DNA of 64,000 bases from Takifugu bimaculatus (Eukaryota; Chordata; Actinopteri; Tetraodontiformes; Tetraodontidae). The DNA lies in the NCBI GenBank assembly GCA_004026145.2, contig CP034979.1, positions 7,899,480 to 7,963,479 on the forward strand, given 5' to 3'. Below are positions 48,518 through 59,438 of this stretch, one piece after another (position 1 is the stretch's first letter; the number at the start of each line of letters is the position of its first letter). The position numbers and the translations under genes are program-made. The notes under the pieces were generated by a model. It was not told the origin of the DNA and ran no database searches. It saw nothing but the letters and a program-made list of their open reading frames with translations.

Positions 48518-51447
48518 TGCGATTTTTTACCCATAACAGGCCAGTTCATCAGATGTAAGGGTTCTCCCACTTTCTGTTCTGCTTCTGGAGACCACATAGT
48601 TTAAGACCTCCAGGAATCTATTCTTTGGAGCACTAGGCTGTGATGTCACAGCCAAAACAGCCGCCAGATGTGAAGAAAGCGAGTCTTCCTCATCCTTCTT
48701 CTCCAGGCTCTGTTAGTTAAAGGCAAAGCAAAATCAGCTCAATCTAGTAAAAATGTACCTGGTGACCTGGGTGTCACTGACACAGGACGAATATATCTCT
48801 GGGTCTTCTTCATCTGTGGACCCCAGGCTCTGTTAACAATAAAGCAATATCTGCTCAATCTCGTAAAAATGTACCTGGTGACCTGCAACACCCAAAGGTG
48901 AGCCTGGCCGGTGGACTCTTGCCAAGGGCTCTTCAGCCAGCTCCTCCTCTTCGGTGTCACTGACACAGGAAGAATCTATCATTGGGTCTTCTTCATCTGT
49001 GGACCCCAGGCTCTGTTAAGAATACAGCAACATCAGCTCAGTCTAGTAAAACAAAGTCAAATATACATCAATGTTAAGAATAGAAAGAGCATTTTTACAG
49101 CTTGTTCGACATCACTACTGGATGTGGAGGAACAGGGGCTGTCCACTGGACACGTGTCCACTTCTCTGGCCAATGCAGGACACTTTGGGCTCTGTTTGTT
49201 GGAAGAGGAGACAGGGTCCATGTGAAACATCGGGAACTAGTGTTAATCTTTCTATATCAAAAGAGAAAAATGTACCTGGTGACCCATGACACCTAAAGGT
49301 GAGCCTGGCTGGCGGACTCTTGCCGAGGGCTCTTCAGCCTGCGCCTCCTGTTCGGTGTCACTGACACAGGAAGAATGTATCTCTGGGTCTTCTTCATCCG
49401 TGGACCCCAGGCTCTATTAAGAATAAAGCAACATCAGCTCAATTGAGTAAAACAAAGCCAAAAATACATCAATGTTAAGTTTAGAAGGAGCATTTTTACA
49501 GCTTGTTCAACATCAGCATTGGATGTGGAGGAACAGGGACTGTCTAACGGACATGTGTCCTCTCCTCCTTCCCCTGCAGGACTCGCTGGGCTCTGTTTGT
49601 TGGAAGAAGAGACAGGGTCCATTGTGAAACATCAGGAACCGGTGTTAATTTTTCAATTTCAAAAGAGAAAAATGTACCTGGTGACCTGCGACACCTAAAG
49701 GTGAGCCTGGCTGGCCGACTATTATCAGGGGCTCTTCGGCGTGCTCCTCCTGTTGGGTGTCATTGACACAGGAAGAAACCATCTCTGGGTCTTCTTCATC
49801 CGTGGACCCCAGGCTCTGTTAAGAATAAAGCAACATCAGCTCAATCGAGCAAAACAAAGTCAAAAATACATCAGTGTTAAGAATAGAAGGAGCATTTTTA
49901 CAGCTTGTTCAACATCAGCGTTGGATGTGGAGGAACAGGGGCTGTCTACTGGACACGTGTCACAAGGTGAGCCTGGCCGGCTGACTATTGCCGAGGGCTC
50001 TTCAGCCTGCTCCTCCTGTTGGGTGTCACTGGCACAGGAAAAGTATATTTCTGGGTCTTCATCTGTGGACCCCAGGCTCTGTTAAGAATAAAGCAACATC
50101 AGCTCAATCTAATAAAACAGCCACAATTAGAGGAACAATTACCTAGTGGTATAAATATGATGGATAGTCCTTATAACAATGTAACAGTAAAACTGTGCTT
50201 GATTCTTACAATCGGGACGTCTGAAACACTATTATTTGATTTCGACAAGTTCTCCTCTTCCTCCTCAGTAGTGCATGTTGTGCTCTGTTGGAAATAGGGG
50301 AAAAACTGGTAATTACAACAAACTAATGTCGATATTTGCATGTAACATCCATATTGTGCTGAGGTTCTTCAGCCGTAGCTTCTGCAGGAAAAGGCGTTAC
50401 AAAATAAAAGACTTACACATGAAGATATCTCTGACTGATCTTCATCAAAGATGTTCTGTTCGGTAAAAGTAAAGGGTAAATATAAAACAAACATTGAAGG
50501 AAAGACTGTCCAGTCAAATAAACCTGATGGATAGTCCTTTAAAACAGTCAGAATTTTGCTGATTCTTACAGCCAGGATGTCTGAAACCCTTTTGCTGAAT
50601 GAGGATGGGTTCTCTTCTTCCTCATCACTGGAACTTGTTGAAATCTGTTGTAAAAATAGCAGTAAAGTGGTCATTACAGCACACTAATGTCCATATTTCC
50701 ATTGTGCTTTCCTCTTACGGGTTGCTCAGCTGCATCTTCTGCAGATTCTAAGGAGCTCATAAATAAACTGCTTTGCTCTGAAGAAAGCGTCTCTGACTCT
50801 TCCTCATCCTTGCTCTCCAGGCTCTGTTAGTTAAAGAAGAAGCAACATCAGCTCAATCGAGTAAAACAAAGCCAAAAATACATCAATGTTAAGTTTAGAA
50901 AGAGCATTTTTACAGCTTGTTCAACGTCGCTGCTGGATGTGGAGGAACAGGGACTGTCCACTGGACACCTCTCCTCTCCTCCTTCCCCTGCAGGACACTT
51001 TGGGCTCTGTTTGTTGGAAGAAGAGACAGGGTCCATGTGAACCATCAGGAACCGGTGTTAATTTTTCAATTTCAAAAGAGAAAAATGTACCTGGTGTCCT
51101 GCGACTCCTAAAGGTGAGCCTGGCCGGCTGACTATTGTCAAAGGCTCTTCAGCCTGCTTCTCCCTGCTAATGCAAAACCCAGGAAAACAGAAGATCTGCA
51201 TGATGAAGAACCCTTCTCCATTTGTCACATGAATGTTTCAGTCACAATTCAGGGCAATATGTTTAACTTTGAGGAACGTTTGGTCGTACCGCCTTGGTTG
51301 GTCCAAAGGCTCATCGTCTTCTTCGTCTGAGTCCTCCACAGTGACACAAAAACATGAAAGAAAGCACCGGAGAGCCTCGTTCAGAAACTTGGACTTTTTG
51401 GTCATGGATTTGGCTGCATTGCCAGCTGCGCTATCAATGGGCTGCAT
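46937..51447 (-). CDS. USP37-like ubiquitin carboxyl-terminal hydrolase, copy A (intact model)
   Basis: Cysteine protease of the USP family, expected to remove ubiquitin from proteins. Twenty-three exons join in phase into 852 codons plus stop: 51290-51447, 51091-51163, 50914-51006, 50719-50823, 50570-50644, 50417-50455, 50210-50284, 49902-50078, 49678-49815, 49500-49592, 49276-49413, 49099-49191, 48875-49012, 48767-48829, 48531-48709, 48320-48451, 48114-48237, 47891-48042, 47703-47796, 47548-47624, 47333-47450, 47190-47244 and 46937-47106. The Cys box is GLPNLSQTCFMNSVLQSL (usual G-N before TC is S-Q), then QDAHEF, zinc-finger-like SCGH and CHCG, LPNVLIIHLLRF, the His box TSGHYICDGVY and WVTYDDD. 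The order and sequence match USP37 best, but the USP37 N-terminal PH-like domain is replaced by an acidic Ser/Glu-rich region of repeated exons. The start Met and the small 63-nt exon (donor CAG|GTCACC) are least certain. Confidence 0.8.
48484..48518. repeat. (GAT)n microsatellite in USP copy A
   Basis: About 11 GAT units in the intron just upstream (in gene direction) of the catalytic-Cys exon. Copy B has a shorter run (56119-56147). In copy C this site is occupied by the LINE. Confidence 0.9.
48767..50078 (-). repeat. Tandem array of phase-0 exon pairs in USP37-like copy A
   Basis: Two exon types alternate. The 138-nt type starts SLGSTDEEDPE and ends PGSPLGVAGHQ; the 93-nt type starts SP-CPAGEGGE or similar and ends SSTSNADVEQA. 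Full 138-nt copies are at 48875-49012, 49276-49413 and 49678-49815; 93-nt copies are at 49099-49191, 49500-49592 and (outside the array) 50914-51006. A shortened 138-type is at 48767-48829 and a fused one at 49902-50078. Introns between them are also near-identical, so the repeating unit is roughly 400 bp. Because each exon is a multiple of three in phase 0, copy-number change keeps the reading frame. Confidence 0.85.
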
Positions 51448-52300
51448 TCTTTTGGCAGTGAAACAAAATGTGTTCGTCAGTTTACTTGGTTTGTGAGAAA
51501 CTGACTAACCTTATACCCCCTCTTTATGAAGTTAAATTTCAGCCTTTGTTTGTTGCTTTGTACAGTCGTCCTTTGATGGCACTGTTTTGTTGCTTTCGAT
51601 CCCTGTGCTTTGATTATGACTAATACATTACTCTGATCATCGCAGTGTGCATCGCAAGATGCAGAAAGGCCAAACGTGACCAAGGTGGTGGCATGTGTGA
51701 TAATAAATGACCTAGAGCTAGCACACACCTCCACTGAGTTGCTTATTTCCCCACACAGTGTGACTTACACATAGTATAGGGCATGTATGTGGGCATGTTT
51801 GTGTGTGTTGAGGTGTGTTGATTCCTTTGTATTCTAGGTGCTTTCTCGACACGTCGAAGAAGCCACTCTGAATGTGGTGGCTGTGGGCCATGCTGGTTCC
51901 CGGCTCAGCTCCAGCGAGGTCTCCGGCTGGAGTAATCATTGCGCCCAATCAATTTTAGTGGGTGCAGAAAATGTTCACTCCCAAGCAGATGATTAATCTG
52001 GGGACAAATTCAATGGGTTCTTTTTTTCCCCTCCACCTTCTTGTGTCCCCATGATTTTGTGGGCCTCCAGGTCAAGTACCTTGGTGTGAAGGTGAGCGTT
52101 GTGACTTTCCAGCTGAGTGCATTTAGCCCCACAACACACAACACTTTCTTTTAGCCATTCTTCTCTTACCTCTTTTTTGAGTTTACTGTTGAATCTTCCT
52201 GAACCTTTTTGCTTTTAGAGGAAATTAGCTTTCTCCACCAATTTGTTTTCTTTGATGTATCTGGTGCAGCAGGGCAAGCAGAAGAAGTGATGAGCAAACT
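51448..52300. other. Presumed 5' flank of USP37-like copy A
   Basis: No coding exon or recognised element. It would contain the promoter of copy A, but no clear promoter motif was found. Confidence 0.35.
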
Positions 52301-52312
52301 TTGGCCTGACCA

Positions 52313-52484
52313 CTAACCCTAACCCTACCCTTACCCCCTAACCCTAACCTTAATCCTAACCCCCTAACCCTAACCTTGACTCTAACCCTAGCCCCTTACC
52401 CTAACCCCCAAACCCTAACCCCCTAACCCTAACCCTGACCCCTAACCCTAACCCTAAACTTAACCCTAATCCTAACCCTAATTG
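52313..52484. repeat. Interstitial telomere-like repeat (CCCTAA)n
   Basis: About 170 bp made of imperfect CCCTAA units with interspersed CCCCCTAA, CCTTAA and CCCTAG variants. The sequence continues normally on both sides, so it is internal and degenerate. Confidence 0.9.
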
Positions 52485-52744
52485 TCCATTAGATTTCTTC
52501 TGTTATAGAATGGATTGCTGGCATAACCATTTTATAGCCTAGGTTTAATTCTCTTTTGGCCAAACGTGAGAGTAATAGGAAGATTCTGACAGGGATGGAG
52601 AAACCATCTTTATGGAATTAATTCAGCTGATCATGCAGAGTTTGCCCAACATCTATACTTTGCTTGACCTTGACAGCGTAGAAAAATCAGCTTGAAAGTA
52701 AATTTCTTTGGGTATTTTTCTTTGGGAAAGTTCTCCCAAAAGCA

Positions 52745-52965
52745 ATGTGGGTGTTGGTAGCTCAGTCTGTTGGGAACTGGGCTGAGAAGCAGAGGGTTCT
52801 CTATCCTGAGCCCCATTGCAGTGTTCTGGTGGTAGGGGAAGGTGCCAGAACACCTTCAGAGAACTGCTGAGGTACCCTTGAGCAAGGTGCCAAATGCTCA
52901 TATAGGGCCTTGAAAGGGATAAAGCAGTTAAGAAGACAAGACGAGACGAGGCTCTCCCAAAAGCC
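52745..52965 (+). mobile_element. tRNA-derived SINE (V-SINE-like)
   Basis: Starts with a tRNA-like A box (GGTAGCTCAGTCTGTTGGG), has a B-box-like GGGTTCTCTATCC, then the conserved V-SINE core with TACCCTTGAGCAAGGTGCC, and ends in AAGAC/GAGAC repeats. The core is shared by several fish SINE families. Boundaries are approximate. Confidence 0.65.
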
Positions 52966-53639
52966 TGGCACAATGTTGGGAGTTTTCCCTAGTGTCCCCC
53001 CCCTTCTGTTCCGTGTCTGGTTCCATTGTGAATATGATCATCTTAAAATATTACAACATAAATGTGTAAAAAAAAAAAAAAAATCAATCAATCACTTTAA
53101 GTGAGGGGCGGGGGGACCCTCACTTAAAATTGTTCTTCAGAATCGTCTGTTCCTCACCAGGCGACAGAAACTCAGGAAAAGAATATTTACAAAGATGAAA
53201 AGTAGCTCTGGATCCATTTTTTGATGAAAAATTGCTTTATTAAATGTTTTCACTACAGCGGAATATGACTTGAGAATGTGCCATCACGTCTTGACTTGAA
53301 AATGTCAAGGGACACTAATTATTTTAGGTAATAAGTAATTATTATTGACATTAATATTTCATTTTATTATATAAAGTTGATTATAGGGTAAAATATTGCA
53401 TTTTCATAAAATGACCGCTGAATGTATTTCTGTTGGGTTAAAATAATTAAATGGACCTGGCCACTTTTCCCGGCGACCGGTTCGTAATTATTATGCGACA
53501 CCATGATATCACTTTACGTGCGCCGTAAATGACACCGTTGTCTGAATACTAACTTTAAATTGAGTGTGCTACGTAGTTCGCTCAATCCATGTTCCCCATG
53601 TAGTGAGTAGTGAATAGGGAACGAGGGTGTGGTTTCAGA

Positions 53640-54475
53640 AACAACACGTTCTGCATGTCCATTTCATCCTCCAACGTTCCTGGAGAACCGTCTTTTTGTG
53701 AAGGCCAAGAAGTGCGAGTTCCACACCACCATCTCCTTTCTGGAGTTCGTGGTGGTGCGGGGACAGCTTTCCCCGGATACGGCCGGGGTAAAGGCAGTCA
53801 TGGAGTGGCCGACTCCCTCTTCCCGGAAGCAGCTGCAACAGTTCCTGGGCTTTGCTAACTTCTACCGCCGCTTCATCCGGGACTACAGCAAGGTGGCTGC
53901 CCCACTCACCAGACTCACTTCTACTCTACAGGTTTTCAGCTGGACTCCCGAGGCCGAAGCCGCTTTCAGCAGGCTGAAGAGCCTGTTCTCGTCGTCGCCC
54001 ATCCTCGCGCAACTCGACCCCAGTTGGCAGTTTGTGGTGGAGGTGGATGCCCCGGATCCTGGTGGAGGTCCACCAAACCGGCTGTTCGTCCTGGAGGCGG
54101 TGCGGTCTGATGTCCTGCAACGGGCCCATGCCTCAAAGTTGACCTGCCACCCGGGGGTCAATCACCCACCTGCCGTGGAGTTCCGTGGTCTCAGCGTCCA
54201 CCGGACTGTCTCCCTTCATGGCATCCCTGGGGTACCAGCCTCTGTTATTTGAGATCCAGGAGGACAAAGTAGCGGTACCCTTGGTACAGGCCAGCATGCG
54301 CCGTCGCAGGAGGGTGTGGAGGCAAGTCCGTGCTGCACTCCTGCGTCTCAGAAGCTGGCTCCTCGCTTCGTGGGGCCCTTTGAGGTGGAGCGGATGGTGA
54401 AAGCTGCAGCCGATTCATCCTTGGCGACGGCCTCCTCCGCGACTTCTACCACACCCAGACCTTGTGAACCTTGTG
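53640..54475 (+). mobile_element. Ty3/Gypsy retrotransposon pol fragments, deleted
   Basis: An open stretch from 53629 to 54252 encodes the region after the RT catalytic core and into RNase H: AKKCEFHTTISFLEFVV, QLQQFLGFANFYRRFIRDYSKVAAPLTRL and a degraded RNase H start (FVVEVDAPDPG). The frame then jumps to a GVNHP-like spacer and integrase pieces near 54200-54390 (SLGYQPLLF, then APRFVGPFEVERMV). Internal deletions removed most of RNase H and integrase. It runs into LTR-like sequence shared with 46800-46902, directly abutting USP copy B. It is not functional. Confidence 0.85.
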
Positions 54476-54572
54476 TTTTGAATAAAGGCACTTTTAGTTC
54501 ATTTTTGCTTTTGGGTCCTGAGACAACCAGTTCTAACAAACGACATATTTAGTCATATTTCTTGTCCTGATT

Positions 54573-57074
54573 CTAATCCTTCTCCATCTTCTCATAATAG
54601 AGTAAATATGCTGTTTTCTGCCGCTGCTGGCAGACGTGGTTAAAATTTGTTTCTGTGACAACGTCGTCATCGTATGTCACCCAGCAGGCATTCCCATCCC
54701 CTTGGCTTGCATTTCGATAAACTCCATCACAAATGTAATGGCCTGTGAAGGAAGGAACTGCTTTGTTAGTGGTCAAACGAGAAGGTTGGTTTTCAACGCA
54801 ATACTGACAGCTAAACACTGACCGCTGGTAGTGCAACTCCCCAAATGGTTGACGATGCTCTTCAGAGTATATTTTGTCTACAGAATATAAAAAGAACAAG
54901 CCATTAGCTCCACTCTTTGAGCCATTTCAGACTGATGACTGCTTAAAGGTTTATCAAGGGTTTACCTTCTCACTGCTCTGATTTGTATGGAGCAGCAGCT
55001 CCCTGGATAAACACGTGGCTCTGTGTATTTTTTGCGCAGCAAAGTAGGACCACTTAAATCTCAATAGGTGGATGATCAGCACACTATCGAGAAGAAAAGG
55101 GGAGGGAAGAGGAGATGTAGAGACAGTTAGGGCCTTTAGAAGGCAGCAGATGTGAGGATGCTGAGATGGCTGGTTCTCACTTTGGCAGAGTGAAGAAGGA
55201 TCTTTGCTCTGTCGTCTGGGAGGCGCCACAGTGCACATTTGTAATCCAGCAGTTGCTCCTGCAGAATCAACAACAGTCGTGAGGTTCAACAGCTCCTCCA
55301 TCATTCACACATGAACACCAAACATGTGTCCCTTACTTTCAGGTACAGCTGTATTCCTTGCATGATGGTGTCCTCAGGCGCCACGGACAGGTTCAAACAC
55401 TCCTCCATATTTTCACGTTTAAGGCCACAACTGTGAATTCAAGAGAGGATTCAAATAACTAAGGATTCAACTAAACAAGTACAACACCTATGCAGGAGCA
55501 GAAGGTTTCCAGGTATATTCCCACCTGTGGCACAGCATGGTGCTCAACATCTGGAAGCTGATGTGAGCCTCCACAGGGCAGGTGTAGCTCTGCTCTTTGT
55601 CAGTTGCCATTGACCTGAGCTCTGTAGAGACGGAGCTGAGCTGTTCCAGGACGGTGTTCAAAAATTCGTGGGCATCCTGCAGACAGACCAAAGTGTCTAG
55701 TCCAGAAAAGATCAGGATGATGCTCTTGAAAATAAAAGAATGATTACTTGTTGGGCATCATTTCTAAATTCTGGATGATGCAATGCAATGGTGCGCAGGA
55801 ATTTAAAGAGGGTGGACTTCTTTTGCATTCTGTTTTTAGTCGCGAAGCCATTGTTGATATCACTGAGCAACCTGGAGAAAGGAGAAAGCAGATGTTTTTC
55901 ATTCATTGCATTAATGCCATAGAATAATGGGGATACGTGAGCTTGTGCTGTACTTGAAAAAGCAGAGCTTTTGGGTGCGAAAGCCACTGTTGAGTCTGTT
56001 TCTTGAGCTCCTTCACAAAAGACACGAGGGTCAGGAGGCTCTGGAGAACAGAGTTCATATAGCAGGTCTGGGACAGGTTGGGGAGCCTGAAACACAAGAA
56101 AAACAGAGCAAAGTGTTGTTGATGATGATGATGATGATGATGATGTGCAATTTTTTTTACCCATAACAGGCCAGTTCATCAGATGTAAGGGTTCTCCCAC
56201 TTTCTATTCTGCTTCTCGAGACCACATAGTTTAAGGCCTCCAGGAATCTATTCTTTGGAGCACTGGGCTGTGACGTCACAGCCAAAACAGCCGCCAGATG
56301 TGAAGAAAGCGAGTCTTCTTCATCCTTCTTCTCCAGGCTCTGTTAGTTAAAGGCAAAGCAAAATCAGCTCAATCTAGTAAAAATGTACCTGGTGACCTGG
56401 GTGTCACTGACACAGGGACGAATATATCTCTGGGTCTTCTTCATCTGTGGACCCCAGGACTCTATTAAGAATAAAGCAAAATCAGCTCAATCTAGAAAAA
56501 CAAAGTCAAAAATACATCAATGTTAATTATAGAAAGAGCATTTTTACAGCTTGTTCGACATCACTGCTGAATGTGGAGGAACAGAGGCTGTCCACCGGAC
56601 ACGTGTCCACTTCTCCGGCCAATGCAGGACACTTTGGTCTCTGTTTGTTGGAAGAGTAGACAGGGTCCATGTGAAACATCGGGAACTGGTGTTAATTTTT
56701 CACAAGAGAAAAATGTACCTGGTGACCCGTGACACCGAAAGGTGAGCCTGGCTGGTGGACTCTTGCCGAGGGCTCTTCAGCCAGCTCCTCCTGTTCGGTG
56801 TCACTGACACAGGAAGAATGTATCTCTGGGTCTTCTTCATCTGTGGACCCTAAGACTTTGTTAAGAATAAAGCAACATCAGCTCAATCGACGTTAAACAA
56901 AGTCAAAAATATATCAATGTTAAGTTTAGAAGGAGCATTTTTACAGCTTGTTCAACATCACTGCTGGATGTGGAGGAACAGAGGCTGTCCACCGGACACG
57001 TGTCCACTTCTCCGGCCAATGCAGGATACTTTGGGCTCTGTTTGTTGGAAGAGGAGACAGGGTCCATGTGAAAC
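54573..57074 (-). pseudogene. USP37-like copy B, truncated and frameshifted
   Basis: Closely similar to copy A from the stop codon (54573) through the catalytic exons (His box exon 54573-54739 region; Cys exon about 55960-56089) and into the exon array. It has lost the 5' part: the sequence stops at 57074, inside the array, where unit 2 of the duplication starts. An extra T in the Cys exon (around 55960) shifts the frame, and an extra base in the CHCG exon (near 55233) shifts it again. An added G near 56416 affects the shortened array exon. The Cys and His motifs themselves (LPNLSQTCYMN, GHYICDGVY) remain. The large 5' truncation and shifts indicate a pseudogene. Confidence 0.8.
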
Positions 57075-57749
57075 ATAACTACCTCAGAATGTCCCACAAA
57101 CATTCTCTCTAGGTGGTACCCATTTTCCATCAGCCACAGAGAAACCCATGAAGAGCCTCAGGAAAAACCTTTTACTGCTCTCTAAAGGGTGCCCCTTCCA
57201 TCAGGGCAGCCAACGATCAGCGGACTTCAGCCCACACGTTAGTCTTTGGAAAAATCAAGGCAAGATTACACCAACATGGTGTCCTGCCTAGGATTCTGTG
57301 GCCAATGCTAGTATTACAATTTCCAATTTCCACTTCTGAAGGACGTGAGAGGACGGGCAGCACCCACCTTCGGCACTGGTTGGCTATACCTCATAGACTA
57401 AGCAGCATCTCCCTCTACAGTACAAGCACTAGCTCACACTCCTGAGGAGTTCACGGTGACCAAAGCGAGTTAGGCGAAAGAATCCAAGGATCCATAAATA
57501 TTTTTTTCTGTCAATGGAGGGCCATGACATTGCATCAAATTCCTCATTCAGCTTCTCGATGATGTCCAAGGAAAGAAGAACTCTGGAGCACATCCTCAGG
57601 AGCTGTCCTAAAGCCTACTATCGCTAGCCCCAGACTGAAAGCCCAAACAAGTCTCCTAGGAACAGCGAAAGACTGGCAGCTAAAGGTGGCCCGAGGAAAG
57701 CAAGCGTCTCAATCTGCTCCATAAGCAAGGCCATTTAGTAGACCTCTTG

Positions 57750-58078
57750 CTCTCCCTTAGTCATCAAATTCCACGTACCTACCCGCAGCATAATTTACTT
57801 AATATTATCTATTTCGGTATGTATTCTCTATGATCTATGCCTATTCTCTCCTCTCCTCTCCTCACCCTTCTCCTCTCTCTCTACCCAGCCGGCCATCAGC
57901 AGGAGGGTCCCCCTACATGAGCCTGGTCCTGCTCAAGGTTTCTTCCTGTTAAAGGGGAGTTTTTCCTTGCCACTGTTGCTTGTTTGAGGTCAGGCCCTGG
58001 TATTCTGTAAAGCGCCTAGAAACAATTTTGATTGTAAAAGACGCTATATAAATAAAAATTGATTGATCGATTGATTGT
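57750..58078 (+). mobile_element. L2/Maui-like LINE 3' UTR with (ATTG)n tail, copy 2
   Basis: Second copy of the 3' end at 45330-45656, with the same truncation point and tail, so it was duplicated rather than independently inserted. Confidence 0.7.
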
Positions 58079-58980
58079 AATTGGAATTTAAGTTACAGAA
58101 GTACACAAACTTGCTGCCAGATTGTTGTTGCCTCAAATACGAATTTCTGGCACTCGTTCCCGGGCTGATTTCCCAATAATGACCTTTAGTCTGACTATGT
58201 TTGTCTGCTCCCTGCCTGCTTCCATTGTGCTTTGAGCCCCTCCTTGGACTGTTTATAACCTGTCGCAGGTGTCACCTACGTTTTGTTGAGTGGTCAAAGT
58301 GGCCGTTTTGGGACAAAATGACACACATCTGTGGGTCAACTTTAAATTTCTGTCCCTTCTCTCCACCTCAGCCAGCTGCTCTTCATACATTCACAAGAAC
58401 AACCCAAGATTTGGAAACCCTTCAACTTAGCAAGCTTAGCCTTCCCAATACACTGCCACGGAGGAACTATTAACAAGTCTGTTTTTTCTTATGCACTTGA
58501 AGAAACCCAGTAAGGTAGTTGACTTTTTCCTTTAAAAGACTAAAGTATCAAAGTATCTTGTAAGATTGGAGTGAAAGCTGAATTGTACCTTCAGTGTTTG
58601 TTTCATCCAATATTTGCCTGACTTGTATCACATACATAAAACTGAAATATCAGTCTGTCAAAATTGTGATAAACAAAAATCCCAAATAATTATTCATTAT
58701 TTTAAATTTAAAAAAGAAAGAAGCTACATAGTCAGAGAAACATAGTTACCATTATTAACCCTTGGAATAGGAACTGTCAAAATACAATACATTGAGTTCA
58801 TAACTCTATTTAATAATAATTATCGATAAAAGTATGACAATCATAAGAGCACCGAAAATGGATCTAAAGAAATAGATTACAATATTTGAATACACAATTA
58901 TTGGTTCAGATTGGTTCAAACATGCGTGCCTTCTTTACATCAGTCTGACATTTAGGTGCATTATCCTATTTAATAATAAA

Positions 58981-59403
58981 CTGTTGGGTTCCAGGGTTCC
59001 GGGTCACTTGTGGCTTGCTTCTCCCTGCAGGGGGGCGTGGAGGAGCCAATCATCATCCACAGCTGGCGCTGCAGGTGGACGCACCTTTCCATCAACCGTT
59101 CCATTTAGAGACAGAGCGCCCGTCTGCCAAGAGTGTTTTCTTCTCCTCATGGTAACTTGCTAACGTTGTCACTCGGTCGAGGTCTCCACGCCTACTTGCG
59201 GACTATGAACCGCTCGGCGAACTAATTGTCCGCATTGGATCCGCACTGGAGCTCCTGGTGCGTCCCGGAGGACCGAGCGAGAGATTCTCTGAATGACCCA
59301 GCAGAACCTTGTGCACCTTGTGTTTCGAATAAAGGCTGCTTTCAGGACACTATTCCCCACTGTGTGTTGCCTGCTCTCGGGTCCTGAGACAACCAGTTCT
59401 AAC
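58981..59403 (+). mobile_element. Putative solo LTR next to USP copy C
   Basis: Near-identical to 46485-46902, with the same TGTTGGG start, AATAAAGG signal and TTCTAACA end, immediately downstream of the copy C stop codon. Confidence 0.55.
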
Positions 59404-59438
59404 AAATGACATATTTAGTCATATTTCTTGTCCTGATT

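Larger units (their letters stand above)
43751..57074. repeat. Unit 1 of a ~13-kb tandem segmental duplication
   Basis: Sequence beginning ATAACTACCTCAGAAT at 43751 recurs at 57075. After 29 bp unit 1 carries ~906 bp (43780-44685) that are absent from unit 2, and homology then continues from 44686 (57104 in unit 2) through LINE, LTR and USP37-like sequence. The second unit therefore starts exactly where USP copy B is cut off. Indels distinguish the units, for example about 85 bp present at 58080-58165 but missing near 45655. Confidence 0.75.
57075..59410. repeat. Start of unit 2 of the segmental duplication
   Basis: Matches 43751-43779 and then 44686-46920 with few substitutions. It includes the degenerate RT relic (57199-57720), the L2/Maui-like 3' end with ATTG tail (57750-58078) and the LTR-like sequence (58981-59403). 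An ~85-bp stretch at 58080-58165 has no counterpart in unit 1. No gene of its own is recognised. Confidence 0.75.

Noticed and set aside
52313..52484. A chromosome end
   Set aside because: The repeats are degenerate, only ~170 bp long and followed by more than 11 kb of ordinary sequence.
53629..54252. A host gene of 207 codons
   Set aside because: It is clearly Ty3/Gypsy pol sequence (FLGFANFYRRFI and RNase H start) with internal deletions.
58201..58473. Possible small gene (90-codon ORF) in the duplicated flank
   Set aside because: The unit 1 counterpart (45720-45973) does not keep the same open frame start and no domain is recognised; the area is transposon-derived.
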